Source: Granulicella mallensis | GTDB taxonomy: Bacteria; Acidobacteriota; Terriglobia; Terriglobales; Acidobacteriaceae | Length of the DNA stretch: 54,581 bases | Direction of reading: 5' to 3' | NCBI RefSeq assembly: GCF_014203225.1 | Contig: NZ_JACHIO010000031.1 | Span: 1-54,581 of the forward strand | Shown here: positions 25,990 to 34,852 of the stretch, piece after piece | Position numbering within the stretch: the first letter of the stretch is position 1 | Layout of the letters: the number at the start of each line of letters is the position of its first letter | Position numbers and translations under genes: made by a program | The notes under the pieces: generated by a model | What the model was told of the DNA's origin: nothing | Databases searched by the model: none | Seen by the model: only the letters and a program-made list of their open reading frames with translations

Positions 25990-26100
25990 CAGCTGTTTCG
26001 GCTTAGACATTTACAGGGGCGAAGATCGTTTGCATGGTTTTCCCCCAGGAAAACCATCCTTACAATCCCTCTGGTGTAACGAGTAAAGCCGAAACTGCTC
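25990..26100 (-). mobile_element. 111-bp imperfect palindrome, MITE-like copy B
   Basis: On the minus strand it begins GAGCAGTTTCGGCTT and ends TAAGCCGAAACAGCTG. It is flanked by TA (26101-26102 and 25988-25989). A 10-bp hairpin ATGGTTTTCC/GGAAAACCAT is centred on the element. Length, symmetry and parts of the core (GGGGAAAA, CAAAYGATC, CGCC) match copy A at 19813. It begins in the TAG stop of the upstream gene. Confidence 0.6.
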
Positions 26101-26468
26101 TAGGAGAGATGAACGGCAGGAGGGCCGCGTTTGTGGCGGGAGCGCTCGCGGGAGATGCGACGCTGGGTGTCGGCACGCTGAGGGGCGGCGAGAATCGAGA
26201 GATCGATTTGTACGAGCTGCGCGGGTGTAACGAGCGCTGCGAAGGTGCCTGTCGGAGACGGTACGGTGGGCTGCGGAAAGTGCGGGCAGCGTGCGCTGAC
26301 AGCAGGCGTAGTCGTCGGCTGGCTCATGCCCATCGCGCAATGGTGGTCGCCATTGCGGCGGCAGCATATGGGCAGATGCGAGTCGGTGTCCTGTCCCATT
26401 GCAAGCAGCGGTGCGACGGTCGGGAGACCGAAGACTGCGAGCAGAAGCAATGTGAGGGCACGACGCAT
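26100..26468 (-). CDS. Small exported Cys/His-rich protein, unknown function
   Basis: A 122-residue protein with a signal peptide (MRRALTLLLLAVFGLPTVAP). The mature part starts with a dense metal-ligand cluster, HLPICCRRNGDHHCAMGM, and later has a Pro-rich and then Arg-rich tail. I do not recognise a named family. Cys, His and Met grouped this tightly suggest binding of copper or another soft metal in the periplasm. It lies upstream of the TonB receptor and PepSY genes on the same strand, separated by the palindromic element. The stop codon TAG shares its G with that element, so the C-terminus may have been set by the insertion. Confidence 0.7.
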   Translation of the reverse strand: MRRALTLLLLAVFGLPTVAPLLAMGQDTDSHLPICCRRNGDHHCAMGMSQPTTTPAVSARCPHFPQPTVPSPTGTFAALVTPAQLVQIDLSILAAPQRADTQRRISRERSRHKRGPPAVHLS

Positions 26469-26541
26469 GTTGTGACGAGTCTAGCAGGAAGTTTGAAAAT
26501 CAAAAGCGTAAAGACAAAAGTAGGACATCTACGGCAAGGCC

Positions 26542-28146
26542 TTATGGCATCGGCTGCAGGAGCGCTTCGTAGCTGCGCGAGAAGCGGATGACGGCGGCCC
26601 ATTCGCCATCGCGGGTGTCCTTCCATACAATCTGTCCCCCAAGAATGGCCGCTACTTCGTCAGGAGATAGATCGCGCTGGTCGGCGAACTCGCGTCCACG
26701 GTGGGTGTCTGGATGTTGCAGCAGATACTTGCGAAGCTCCGGGGTCGTGTAGCGCGTGGTGACTACCAGTGCTGTGTCGAAGAGGTCGGGCTCCTGCTTT
26801 GCTTTCAGGACTTCAGATGCCGTGAAGTTTTCAATGGGTGTGACCCTGATGGAGCGATTCGTATAGCCGAGGTCGGGACGCACCAGCTCCGCCGCCGCCG
26901 GCCATGCGGTGAGGACGCGGGCATCGGGAAAGTGCTGGTCGATATAGGCTATTCCCTCCTGGTGGACGACGATCATGTCGCGATAGGTGAGGCTGTCTTC
27001 AGGAGCGTACGACGTCGGAGGACTGATCCAGAGAGCTGTCAGAAAAGACATTCCCGTGAGTGCCGCGAGCCAGGGCCATTGACGAGTTCGTGCACGCCAG
27101 GTGGCGACGCAGACCAGCAGAATCAGTGGGTAGACAGGCAACAGGTAGCGCGTGAGAAGCGCTCCTCCCAGCACGGAGAAGGCAAGCCAATTGGCAACCA
27201 CAAGAATCGCGATGGTGCGCAGGGTTGCCGTCGATAGCGACTGGGGCCTGTTCTCAGCTGGAAGTGGAAGAAACAGGCAGGCAATGGCGATGACGAGCGC
27301 GACCCAGAGATTGCGCTGCCAGGCCAGATGCAGGAAACGGTAGTACAGCGAGAGAAAGATGTGCGCCGCGCTGAGGTTCGCCGTGGCGTTGTAGCGCAGG
27401 TACTCGGGGTTGCCGAAGGTGAAGCCGGTGCGGTGGTGATGATAGCCGTACCACGCGATCAAAGGCAGGAGTGGCATGGATAGAGTGACCATCCACGATG
27501 AGTGAAGGCGTCGCGCGAGGGCGGAGCGCCGGTCGCGAATCAGCAGCACCAGATGCATCGCGGCGAGGGCTGCCGGTTCGACGATGGCCGTCTCTTTCGA
27601 GAGCGCCGCGAGAGAAAACAGTACGGCGATCCAGAGCTGTCTGCTCTTTTCATTTGCGTCGGTTGTGAAGTACAGCGCGAAGGCCCAGAGCGTGAATGCG
27701 GCGGCGAAGATGTCGGCGTGTGCCAGCGTGCTCTGCGCGAACCAGATGGGATAGATCGCCATGAGCAGGGTGGTGGCGACGGCGGCGCTGGGGCCCAGCA
27801 GGGATTGCGCCAGGCGGAATATAGCGAGCATGGCCGCCGCGGCGAAGGCGCAGATCATGAGCCTTGTCGCGAGGATGTGATACCCGGTGACATGCCAGAG
27901 CGTGCCGAGGACGATGTTCGGCAGCGGCGGATGGGCGTTGGTGAACTCGGGGATCAGCGTGAAGCGGTGGAAGAAGTCGAGCGCGGCTGGGATGTAGTAG
28001 CCGCCCTCATCCCAGAAGTAGGGCAGTTGCAGCAGGGTAAGGTGCCCCAGGGCAATGGCGGCGAAGAAGATCGCGAAGAGCACGGGGCCGGGCAGGGAAG
28101 CCAGCCGCGCCGTGCTTCTGCGAAGAGCTTGCGGAAGAGACTCCAC
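26542..28146 (-). CDS. GT39/ArnT-like membrane glycosyltransferase
   Basis: A 534-residue polytopic GT-C enzyme of the dolichyl/polyprenyl-phosphate-sugar transferase group (GT39, PMT_2, ArnT-like). It uses a lipid-linked sugar donor to glycosylate proteins, lipids or polysaccharide on the periplasmic side. The first periplasmic loop has the acidic pair in YFWDEGGYYIP (D46, E47). Then follow FTNAHPPLPNIVLG and about ten hydrophobic helices. The C-terminal soluble part (from about residue 390) has mixed alpha/beta character. It overlaps nothing and ends 74 bp from the small Cys/His gene. The substrate is unknown. Confidence 0.86.
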   Translation of the reverse strand: MESLPQALRRSTARLASLPGPVLFAIFFAAIALGHLTLLQLPYFWDEGGYYIPAALDFFHRFTLIPEFTNAHPPLPNIVLGTLWHVTGYHILATRLMICAFAAAAMLAIFRLAQSLLGPSAAVATTLLMAIYPIWFAQSTLAHADIFAAAFTLWAFALYFTTDANEKSRQLWIAVLFSLAALSKETAIVEPAALAAMHLVLLIRDRRSALARRLHSSWMVTLSMPLLPLIAWYGYHHHRTGFTFGNPEYLRYNATANLSAAHIFLSLYYRFLHLAWQRNLWVALVIAIACLFLPLPAENRPQSLSTATLRTIAILVVANWLAFSVLGGALLTRYLLPVYPLILLVCVATWRARTRQWPWLAALTGMSFLTALWISPPTSYAPEDSLTYRDMIVVHQEGIAYIDQHFPDARVLTAWPAAAELVRPDLGYTNRSIRVTPIENFTASEVLKAKQEPDLFDTALVVTTRYTTPELRKYLLQHPDTHRGREFADQRDLSPDEVAAILGGQIVWKDTRDGEWAAVIRFSRSYEALLQPMP

Positions 28147-28150
28147 TGTT

Positions 28151-28483
28151 TTAGTGGACGGGGCCGTTGCCCGGGACGAAACGCGGAGCGCCCGGCTGCT
28201 GCGAGCTCTCCAGCGAGATGGTGCCGAAGGTCTGCTCGTACTGCGCGAGGTTGTGGCTCAATAGATTGTTCAGCGCCTTGGCCTGCTGGGGGCTAAGATA
28301 AATGCCCTGAAAGTTATCGATGTTCACCTGTTCGGCAGACTGCTGCTCGAGCGTGCCGAAGACCAGAAAGAAATCCCAGACGGAGAGGCGGACCTGGACG
28401 CTATTGGCATAGGAGTCACGGTAATCGGCGGACTTGTTCAGGGTGATGCGGGTGTTATCGGGCTGGGTAATGGTCTGGCTCAT
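28151..28483 (-). CDS. DUF3467-family protein
   Basis: About 110 residues matching the DUF3467 pattern: YANSVQVRLSVWDFFLVFG, then a strand ending in IYLSPQQAKALNNLL, and the closing YEQTFGTI. The function of this family is unknown. It is common in Acidobacteria and other soil bacteria. ATG 28483 has AGGA seven bases upstream. The frame continues upstream to 28546, but that part is the 3' end of the tRNA-Leu gene on the same strand. It ends 4 bp before the start of the GT39-like gene, so the two are likely co-transcribed. Confidence 0.85.
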   Translation of the reverse strand: MSQTITQPDNTRITLNKSADYRDSYANSVQVRLSVWDFFLVFGTLEQQSAEQVNIDNFQGIYLSPQQAKALNNLLSHNLAQYEQTFGTISLESSQQPGAPRFVPGNGPVH

Positions 28484-28509
28484 CGTCATCCTGAAGTCGA
28501 ATTCGTTGG

Positions 28510-28588
28510 TGCGGGAGGGGGGACTCGAACCCCCACGCCGAAGCACAGGCTTCTAAGACCTGCGTGTCTGCCATTTCACCACTCCCGC
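28510..28588 (-). tRNA. tRNA-Leu (anticodon UAG)
   Basis: The minus strand folds as a cloverleaf: acceptor GCGGGAG/CTCCCGC, anticodon arm CAGGT-CTTAGAA-GCCTG with anticodon TAG, a class II-style variable arm (TGCTTCGGCGT), and T-arm GGGGG-TTCGAGT-CCCCC. Discriminator A at 28510. CCA is encoded at 28507-28509. Confidence 0.95.
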
Positions 28589-28932
28589 GGTGAGGTTAAG
28601 GGTAACGGGAATGGAGGCGGGTTGCAATCGGAAGGGCCAAATGCCGGGAATTCGGTGTCCAGTATTCAGGGAGAAGGTGCAGAGGAGGAGACAAGAGTGA
28701 GTTTTGGCGTTAACGAAACCTGCTCTATGTCAATTCTTTGTCACGCGTGGTTTCCGGGTGAACCGTTTGCTGCTCGCCAGCGTTTTATAAGACAGAACGA
28801 CGCTCGGAACCTCCCAGATTACGTCTCATGAGGTAGAGCCGCCGGGTCCGAAGAGAAATTTGGACGCAGATTTGCGACCGACAAGGATAATAGTGCATCC
28901 TATTCATGAAAGTTGATAGAGGAACACTCAAG
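28589..28932. other. Intergenic region upstream of lon
   Basis: A 344-bp stretch between the tRNA-Leu gene and lon, transcribed divergently on its two sides. I see no supportable gene. It should hold promoters for the tRNA and lon, but I could not identify a clear heat-shock-type promoter by eye. Confidence 0.5.
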
Positions 28933-31365
28933 ATGCCAAGTGAATTCGTTAGCGTGATCAAACCGTCCGAGGTCAGAAGTGGAGAGGACAAGGGCCGCTC
29001 TTACCCCGTTTTGCCTGTTCGGGACACCGTTTTGTTCCCCCATGCCGTCCTGCCTTTGACTGTAGGGCGTGAGAGTTCCATCCAATTGATCCAATCCCTG
29101 GGCGAGGAGAAGACGATCCTCGTGGTGGCCCAGAAGGATGCCCGTCAGGACCAGCCGGATGGTGGAGATTTGCACGTCATCGGCACCCGGGCGACCGTTC
29201 ACAAGGTCGTAAAAATGCCGAACCAGAGCCTCTTTGTCTTTACCGAAGGCACGGAGCGCGTAAAGATTGGGGCCTACACCCAGACGCAGCCGTTCCTGAT
29301 GGCGGAGTGCGAGGTTCTGCCCGAGGTAGAGCCGGAGACCTCTCCGGAGGCCGAGGCCATGCAGCGGAATGTGGTCGGTCAGTTCCAGGAGATTGTGACC
29401 TCCTCGTCAACCCTGTCGGATGACCTGCAGACCATTGCGATCAATATTGAGGATTCGAGCCGGTTGTCGGACTTCATCGCGTCAAGCCTGCCGTTCCTCT
29501 CGACCACTGACAAGCAGGAGTTGCTCGAGACGCAGGATGTGAAGACGCGTCTGGAGAAGATCAACAGCCACCTGGCCAAAGAGATCGAGGTGCAGCAGCT
29601 TCGCAACAAGATCCAGACCGAGGTGCAGGACTCCGTTCAGCAGTCGCAGCGGGACTACTACCTGCGCGAGCAGATGAAGGCGATCCAGAAGGAGCTCGGC
29701 GACCAGGACGATACGCAGAAGGACATCGCCGACCTGAAGGAGAAGATCGAAGCCGCGGGCATGCCGGAGGACGTGAAGAAGGACGCGTTGAAGGAACTCG
29801 GACGGCTGGGCCGGATGAACCCTGCGGCGGCGGACTACTCGCTGACCCGGAACTATGTTGAGTGGCTGGCAGTGCTGCCGTGGTCGAAGGGTTCGGCCGG
29901 TGAGGTGGACATCGTTCATGCGCAGAGCGTGCTCGATGAGGACCACTATGGGCTGCGGAAGGTGAAGGACCGCATTCTGGACTACCTGAGCGTGCGGCGA
30001 TTGAAGCCGGACATGAAGGGGCCGATCCTGTGCTTTGTCGGACCTCCGGGCGTGGGTAAGACCTCGCTGGGACGCTCGATCGCTCGTGCCCTGGGACGCA
30101 AGTTCTCGCGCATCTCGCTGGGCGGCATGCATGACGAGGCGGAGATCCGCGGACATCGGCGCACGTACATCGGCGCTCTGCCGGGGCAGATCATTCAGCA
30201 CCTGAAGCGCGTTGAGGTCAACGACCCGGTCTTCATGCTGGACGAGATCGACAAGCTGGGCCGCGACTTCCGCGGAGACCCGTCGAGTGCGCTGCTGGAG
30301 ACGCTGGATCCGGAACAGAACAACACGTTCCGCGACAACTATCTCGATCAGCCGTTCGATCTGAGCAAGGTGCTGTTCATCTGCACGGCGAACCAACTCG
30401 ACCCGATTCCGGCGCCATTGCTGGACCGCATGGAGATCATCGAACTGACCGGCTACACGGAAGAGGAGAAGGTCAACATCGCGGAGAAGTATCTCATCCC
30501 TCGCCAGATCAAGGAGAACGGAATCTCCGTAGACCTGATCGAGTTCCCGACGGAGAGCGTGGCGCTGATCGCGCGGCACTACACACGTGAGGCGGGTGTT
30601 CGCCGGCTGGAGCAGTTGATCGGAACGGTATGCCGCAAGCTGGCTCGGAAAGTAGCGGAAGGACGCACCGAGAAGCTGGTGATTACGTCTGAGATCGTCC
30701 ACGAGTTCCTGGGCGGTATCAAGGTTCGCGTGGACACGGAGATCGCCGAGCGCACCAAACGTGCAGGCGTGGCTGTGGGTCTTGCCTGGACGCCGGCTGG
30801 CGGCGACGTGCTCTTTATCGAAGCCAACAAGATGAAGGGCAAGGGTGGCTTCAGCATCACGGGTCAGATCGGCGACGTGATGAAGGAGTCGATGCAGGCG
30901 GCGCTGACATGGGTGAGGTCCAATGCAACTTCATTGGGCCTGGATGAAGATGTGCTGAAGGACATTGATCTGCACATCCACGTACCGGCGGGAGCGATCC
31001 CGAAGGACGGCCCGAGTGCAGGCGTCACGATGGCGACGGCTCTGGTGTCTCTACTGACGGACAAGCCTGTGCGTCCTCTGCTGGCGATGACCGGTGAGAT
31101 TACGTTGAGCGGCAATGTACTGCCGGTCGGCGGCATCAAGGAGAAGTTCCTTGCGGCCAAGCGGGCAGGTGTTCGCGACGTGATCCTGCCGATCGACGTG
31201 AAGTCCAATGTGGAAGAGGACCTCACGGCAGACCAGGTGGAGGGCGTGACGATCCACTATGCTTCGCGTATTGAAGATGTTCTGGCTGTGGCTTTGCCGA
31301 AGTCGGTAAAGGAAGCGGTACAGAACGAGGAAGTGCGCGAAGAGGTACTTGCCGCAGCGCAGTAA
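28933..31365 (+). CDS. lon: ATP-dependent protease Lon
   Basis: Cytoplasmic AAA+ serine protease that degrades misfolded and regulatory proteins. About 810 residues, full length. The LON N-domain begins [19 protein letters not shown]. The AAA+ domain has Walker [10 protein letters not shown] near residue 370 and Walker B FMLDEIDK near 434. The catalytic dyad is Ser695 in [10 protein letters not shown] and the second Lys of GGIKEKF (about 738). ATG 28933 follows AGAGGA at nine bases. ATG 28906 is an alternative with no ribosome site. A large inverted repeat lies directly downstream. Confidence 0.95.
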   Translation: MPSEFVSVIKPSEVRSGEDKGRSYPVLPVRDTVLFPHAVLPLTVGRESSIQLIQSLGEEKTILVVAQKDARQDQPDGGDLHVIGTRATVHKVVKMPNQSLFVFTEGTERVKIGAYTQTQPFLMAECEVLPEVEPETSPEAEAMQRNVVGQFQEIVTSSSTLSDDLQTIAINIEDSSRLSDFIASSLPFLSTTDKQELLETQDVKTRLEKINSHLAKEIEVQQLRNKIQTEVQDSVQQSQRDYYLREQMKAIQKELGDQDDTQKDIADLKEKIEAAGMPEDVKKDALKELGRLGRMNPAAADYSLTRNYVEWLAVLPWSKGSAGEVDIVHAQSVLDEDHYGLRKVKDRILDYLSVRRLKPDMKGPILCFVGPPGVGKTSLGRSIARALGRKFSRISLGGMHDEAEIRGHRRTYIGALPGQIIQHLKRVEVNDPVFMLDEIDKLGRDFRGDPSSALLETLDPEQNNTFRDNYLDQPFDLSKVLFICTANQLDPIPAPLLDRMEIIELTGYTEEEKVNIAEKYLIPRQIKENGISVDLIEFPTESVALIARHYTREAGVRRLEQLIGTVCRKLARKVAEGRTEKLVITSEIVHEFLGGIKVRVDTEIAERTKRAGVAVGLAWTPAGGDVLFIEANKMKGKGGFSITGQIGDVMKESMQAALTWVRSNATSLGLDEDVLKDIDLHIHVPAGAIPKDGPSAGVTMATALVSLLTDKPVRPLLAMTGEITLSGNVLPVGGIKEKFLAAKRAGVRDVILPIDVKSNVEEDLTADQVEGVTIHYASRIEDVLAVALPKSVKEAVQNEEVREEVLAAAQ

Positions 31366-31380
31366 CGTGAGACTCGAAAC

Positions 31381-31610
31381 GGGTGCCCCATCCTCGACGC
31401 GCGGTTTTATGCGCGGCAGGGTGGGGTATCGTGCGAAAGCACGACCGCTTTTGGCTTATAGAGGCGATCGTGGCCTGATTGAGGAGAGCGGTCGTTCGCT
31501 ACCGCAAACGATACCCCCGACGCAGAGCGCGATGCTAATATCTGTGCCCCGCTTAGCGTCTATACCCCACCCTGCCGCGCAAAAAGCCGCGCGTCGAGGA
31601 TGGGGCACCC
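31381..31610. repeat. 230-bp element with 50-bp inverted repeats
   Basis: Left arm 31381-31430 and right arm 31561-31610 are reverse complements at about 47 of 50 positions. Their outer ends read GGGTGCCCCATCC and GGATGGGGCACCC. The 130-bp centre holds a further 9-bp inverted repeat (ACGACCGCT/AGCGGTCGT). No transposase frame is present, so this is a MITE-like or extragenic palindromic repeat between lon and the DUF488 gene. Confidence 0.85.
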
Positions 31611-31647
31611 GGGTGTAGATTATCTTCTGCTTTTGCAGGAGCCTTAC

Positions 31648-32217
31648 ATGATGACAATCGGCCATTCCACGTTGAGCATCGAAGCGTTCCTGCGAGCGCT
31701 TCGGGACAGCGGTGTTGAACTGCTGGTCGATGTGCGGAGCCGTCCTGGATCGCGGAGGTATCCGCAGTTCGGGCAGGAGGCCCTGTTTGCGTCGTTACGA
31801 GAAGCTGGAATCGAGCCCGTGTGGCGCAAGGGCCTGGGTGGATGGCGCGAGGCGCGTAAAGACAGCATCAACACGGGCTGGCACAAGGACAGCTTTCGAG
31901 GCTATGCGGACCACATGCAGACTGCCGAGTTTCGGCGTGAGATCGACTGGCTGCTCGCGCAGGAGAAGCCGCTGGCCGTGATGTGTGCCGAGGCGCTCCC
32001 GTGGCGATGCCATCGCTCGCTGATTGCTGATGCAGTGCTCACTCGCGGCGTTGTGGTTGAGAATATCTTCGTTACGCCCGAGGGTTTGAGCTCACGCAAG
32101 CCACACGAACTTACCCGTTTCGCGCAGGTGGAGGGCGAACGCGTCTGGTATCCCGCTGAGAACGGCGAGCTGTTTAGCGGTATGCTCGGAGCGGATAGCA
32201 ATGTGGAGGATGTGTGA
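31648..32217 (+). CDS. DUF488-family protein
   Basis: A 189-residue DUF488 protein: N-terminal MMTIGHSTLSIEAFL, the conserved VDVRSRPGSRRYPQFGQEAL, and the Cys-containing MCAEALPWRCHRSLIA. The biochemical activity of the family is not established. AGGAG lies close before ATG 31648. A longer frame from 31600 starts inside the inverted repeat and is rejected. The stop overlaps the GTG start of tsaB, so translation is likely coupled. Confidence 0.88.
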   Translation: MMTIGHSTLSIEAFLRALRDSGVELLVDVRSRPGSRRYPQFGQEALFASLREAGIEPVWRKGLGGWREARKDSINTGWHKDSFRGYADHMQTAEFRREIDWLLAQEKPLAVMCAEALPWRCHRSLIADAVLTRGVVVENIFVTPEGLSSRKPHELTRFAQVEGERVWYPAENGELFSGMLGADSNVEDV

Positions 32218-32855
32218 GACTGCTGTTGATCGATACCTGCGGCGATGTGGGTGGTGTCGCGTTGAGTGAGGGCGAGAGCATCGCCGCCAGCGAGACTCTG
32301 CCGGAGCGAGGATCGTCGTCTGCTCTGTTGCCCGCTGTGTCGCGCCTGCTGAAAGAAAAGGGATGGGCTTTGGCTGACCTTGACGGCATCGGCGTCGTCG
32401 CTGGGCCGGGGTCGTTTACCGGTGTGCGGGTAGGGCTCGCCGCAGCGAAGGGATTATGCGTGGCCGCAAATCTGCCGCTGGCGGCGGTATCGCGGTTGGC
32501 TGTTTTGGTGGAGGCCACAGTGCTTGAAGAGGGTTGTGCCGTGCTCGATGCCGGACGTGGCGAGTACTATGTGCGCTTCGTGCGGCAGAGCGAGAAGGCG
32601 CAGGATGCACTTTGCCAGCGTAAGGATCTGCTGGTCCGGGCGGAGGGCAATCGTGTCGTGATCGCCGAGCCGAAATTGGCCGAGCCTCTCGCAAGCCTAA
32701 GCCCTGAGCTTCATCTTCTGAGTGTTGAGCTGGCCCTTCCGGTCATGCTCCGAGTCTTGCAGGAGGGCGGCAGTGATGTCGCGACGACGGATGCAAACTA
32801 TGTTCGCGGGGAGCGCGATATCTATGCGAAATCGCCCTCCGCCGTAGCCCTATGA
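32214..32855 (+). CDS. tsaB: tRNA threonylcarbamoyladenosine synthesis protein TsaB
   Basis: A 213-residue ASKHA-fold protein of the t6A37 modification complex with TsaD and TsaE. Signatures are LLIDTCGDVGGVAL at the N-terminus, RGSSSALLPAVSRLL, and VAGPGSFTGVRVGLAAAKGL. TsaB lacks its own transfer activity and scaffolds TsaD. It starts at GTG 32214 inside the end of the DUF488 gene and ends in an ATGA overlap with rimI, an arrangement common in bacteria. Confidence 0.92.
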   Translation: MRLLLIDTCGDVGGVALSEGESIAASETLPERGSSSALLPAVSRLLKEKGWALADLDGIGVVAGPGSFTGVRVGLAAAKGLCVAANLPLAAVSRLAVLVEATVLEEGCAVLDAGRGEYYVRFVRQSEKAQDALCQRKDLLVRAEGNRVVIAEPKLAEPLASLSPELHLLSVELALPVMLRVLQEGGSDVATTDANYVRGERDIYAKSPSAVAL

Positions 32856-33343
32856 CCACGTTCTTGAAGCCGCCGGACATTCGTCGCGCAACGGTCGATG
32901 ACCTTGCCGAAGTGCTGCGTCTTGAGCGGTCTGTGCCGGAGGCCCCACATTGGGGGGAATCTGTTTATCGTGACATTCTTTTGCAAGAGCCGGTGTCAAC
33001 GTTGCAGCGAGCGCTGTTTGTCGCGGTCGATCATGGCCAGCTTGCAGGATTTGCGGTCGCAACCGTTGTTGTCGACCAGGCAGAGTTGGAGAGTATCGCG
33101 GTAGATCCTGTGCAGCGTCGCCTGGGAGTGGGCAGGGCCCTGTCCGAGGCGGTGATGCTCTGGGCTCGCGAAGCCGGTGCACGGGAGATTTTGCTCGAAG
33201 TGCGGTCGGCGAATGCGGGGGCGCGTGCTTTGTACGGTCGCCTGGGGTTTCAGGAGACAGGATTGCGGCGTGGTTATTATTTCGACCCCTCTGACGATGC
33301 GGTATTAATGTCCGTAAGTCTTTCAGCGGCAGCGGATTTATAA
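32852..33343 (+). CDS. rimI: Ribosomal-protein S18-alanine N-acetyltransferase RimI
   Basis: A 163-residue GNAT enzyme. The strand ELESIAVDPVQRRLGVGRAL holds the acetyl-CoA loop RRLGVG, and VRSANAGARALYGRLGFQETG is the typical RimI C-terminal motif. RimI acetylates the N-terminal alanine of ribosomal protein S18. The start overlaps the tsaB stop by 4 bp. The tsaB-rimI pairing supports the RimI name over a generic acetyltransferase. Confidence 0.9.
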   Translation: MTTFLKPPDIRRATVDDLAEVLRLERSVPEAPHWGESVYRDILLQEPVSTLQRALFVAVDHGQLAGFAVATVVVDQAELESIAVDPVQRRLGVGRALSEAVMLWAREAGAREILLEVRSANAGARALYGRLGFQETGLRRGYYFDPSDDAVLMSVSLSAAADL

Positions 33344-33352
33344 TCGGGGACT

Positions 33353-33979
33353 ATGGTTCGCGACGGATTTTTTTACGGACTCGCTTTGGCGGTGGTGGCG
33401 GCGATTGTCTGGCACTTCACGCTGTCTGGTGGCCTGACGGTCATCCCTGTGCTGTTGGCGATGTTCTTCCTCTGGTTCTTTCGCGATCCGTCGCGCACGG
33501 TGCCTGCGGGGCCTGGGCTGATCGTTTCGCCCGCCGACGGCAAGGTGGAAGAGGCGGAGTGGATCGAAACCACTGCCGGTGGTCGCCTGCGGGTGACGAT
33601 CTTCCTCAATGTCTTCGACGTGCACGTCAACCGCGTGCCGGTGGGTGGCACGGTGGAACTGGTAGAGTTTCGCGAAGGGCAGTTTCTGAATGCGATGCGT
33701 CCGGAGTCTTCTATCCATAACGAGCAGACTCTGATCACCATCAATACGGGAGAGTACTCCGTCAGCTTCAAACAGATCGCCGGTCTGCTGGCACGTCGTA
33801 TTGTCTGCAACCTGAAGGTGGGCGACCGCGTGGAAAGAGGACAACGCATGGGATTGATCAAGTTTGGTTCGCGTGTGGATGTGCTGCTTCCCCCTGAGGC
33901 CAAGCTGGCCGTCAAGGTAGGGGATCGCGTCAAGGGTGGTAGCTCCATTCTGGCCGCCATGCCGGGTGAGACAGCCTAA
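33353..33979 (+). CDS. psd: Phosphatidylserine decarboxylase (short, archaetidylserine-decarboxylase-like type)
   Basis: A 208-residue pyruvoyl enzyme that converts phosphatidylserine to phosphatidylethanolamine at the inner membrane. An N-terminal hydrophobic helix is followed by [37 protein letters not shown] carries the conserved His. The self-cleavage site GGSS lies at residues 195-198 near the C-terminus, where cleavage before Ser197 would create the pyruvoyl group. It is shorter than E. coli Psd, as usual for this class. Its last base overlaps the start of pssA (TAATG), so synthesis and decarboxylation of PS are coupled. Confidence 0.93.
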   Translation: MVRDGFFYGLALAVVAAIVWHFTLSGGLTVIPVLLAMFFLWFFRDPSRTVPAGPGLIVSPADGKVEEAEWIETTAGGRLRVTIFLNVFDVHVNRVPVGGTVELVEFREGQFLNAMRPESSIHNEQTLITINTGEYSVSFKQIAGLLARRIVCNLKVGDRVERGQRMGLIKFGSRVDVLLPPEAKLAVKVGDRVKGGSSILAAMPGETA

Positions 33980-34809
33980 TGGCTATGCCGGAGTTGGGCA
34001 CGGTGCAAAAACACACGCCGCAGCGTCGCGGCATGTATGTGCTGCCGTCTCTCTTCACAGCGGGCAATATTGCAGCGGGCTACTACGCGCTGACGGAGAG
34101 TATCCGCGGAGCCGCTGGCGACCCCAGGGCCTTTGACCATGCCGCGCTGGCGATTGGTTTTGCGGTGATGTTCGACGGGCTCGACGGACGCGTCGCCCGC
34201 ATGACGAACACCTCCAGCGACTTTGGCAAGGAGTTCGATTCGCTGGCCGATGTCATTACCTTCGGCGTGGCTCCAAGCCTGCTGGCCTATCTGTGGGGCG
34301 TGCATGCTGTGCTGCCCTCGGCGTATCCAGAGGTGCAGGAACGGCTGCGAGGCCTGGGAATTGTGATCTGCTTCCTGTTCCTCATCTGCGGCGCATGCCG
34401 GTTGGCGAGGTTCAATATCAGTGTTAATCCCCAGCCGCGCAACCCTGGCAGGCCGGGGAGGAAGTACTTTGTCGGCATGCCGATTCCGGCTGGAGCCGGT
34501 GTGATTGCGGCGGTCGTTCACTTTGAGTTGGGGTCACCGATTCATGACCTGTGGCTCTCCGGGGTTTGGCTCGCGCTGCTGGCGTTTACCGGGTTCCTGA
34601 TGGTGAGCAGTTGGCGGTTCTGGAGCGGCAAGGAACTGAACTTCGCCGAGCGACAGCCTGTGCGCGGCGTTCTGTTGATCGTTGTTGTGCTGGCGCTCGT
34701 GATCTGGTTCTCCGAGTATGCCTTGATCGCGATTGCGATGGCCTATTTGCTGTCGGGAGTGTTGGCTCGGCTGGCGTACTCGTGGGGACGTCGCAGCACA
34801 GCAAGCTAG
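33979..34809 (+). CDS. pssA: CDP-diacylglycerol-serine O-phosphatidyltransferase
   Basis: Integral membrane enzyme of 276 residues that makes phosphatidylserine from CDP-diacylglycerol and serine. The CDP-alcohol phosphatidyltransferase motif runs from D66 through DGRVAR, G83, D87 to D91 (DG-x2-AR-x8-G-x3-D-x3-D). Multiple hydrophobic helices follow. It partners with psd immediately upstream, and together they supply phosphatidylethanolamine. Confidence 0.94.
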   Translation: MAMPELGTVQKHTPQRRGMYVLPSLFTAGNIAAGYYALTESIRGAAGDPRAFDHAALAIGFAVMFDGLDGRVARMTNTSSDFGKEFDSLADVITFGVAPSLLAYLWGVHAVLPSAYPEVQERLRGLGIVICFLFLICGACRLARFNISVNPQPRNPGRPGRKYFVGMPIPAGAGVIAAVVHFELGSPIHDLWLSGVWLALLAFTGFLMVSSWRFWSGKELNFAERQPVRGVLLIVVVLALVIWFSEYALIAIAMAYLLSGVLARLAYSWGRRSTAS

Positions 34810-34852
34810 TGGCACGTATTGGAATGGCGATGTCGCCAAGAGGAGAGATAGC

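Noticed and set aside
25988..26102. Riboswitch or metal-responsive leader upstream of the TonB receptor
   Set aside because: A second element with the same length and symmetry follows mqnE in an unrelated context, so a repeat element is the simpler explanation.
29482..30702. 406-codon minus-strand frame opposite lon
   Set aside because: Arg/Leu/Asp-rich shadow of the AAA+ domain.
31600..31647. Upstream extension of the DUF488 frame
   Set aside because: It lies in the arm of the inverted repeat; AGGAG sits before the internal ATG at 31648.
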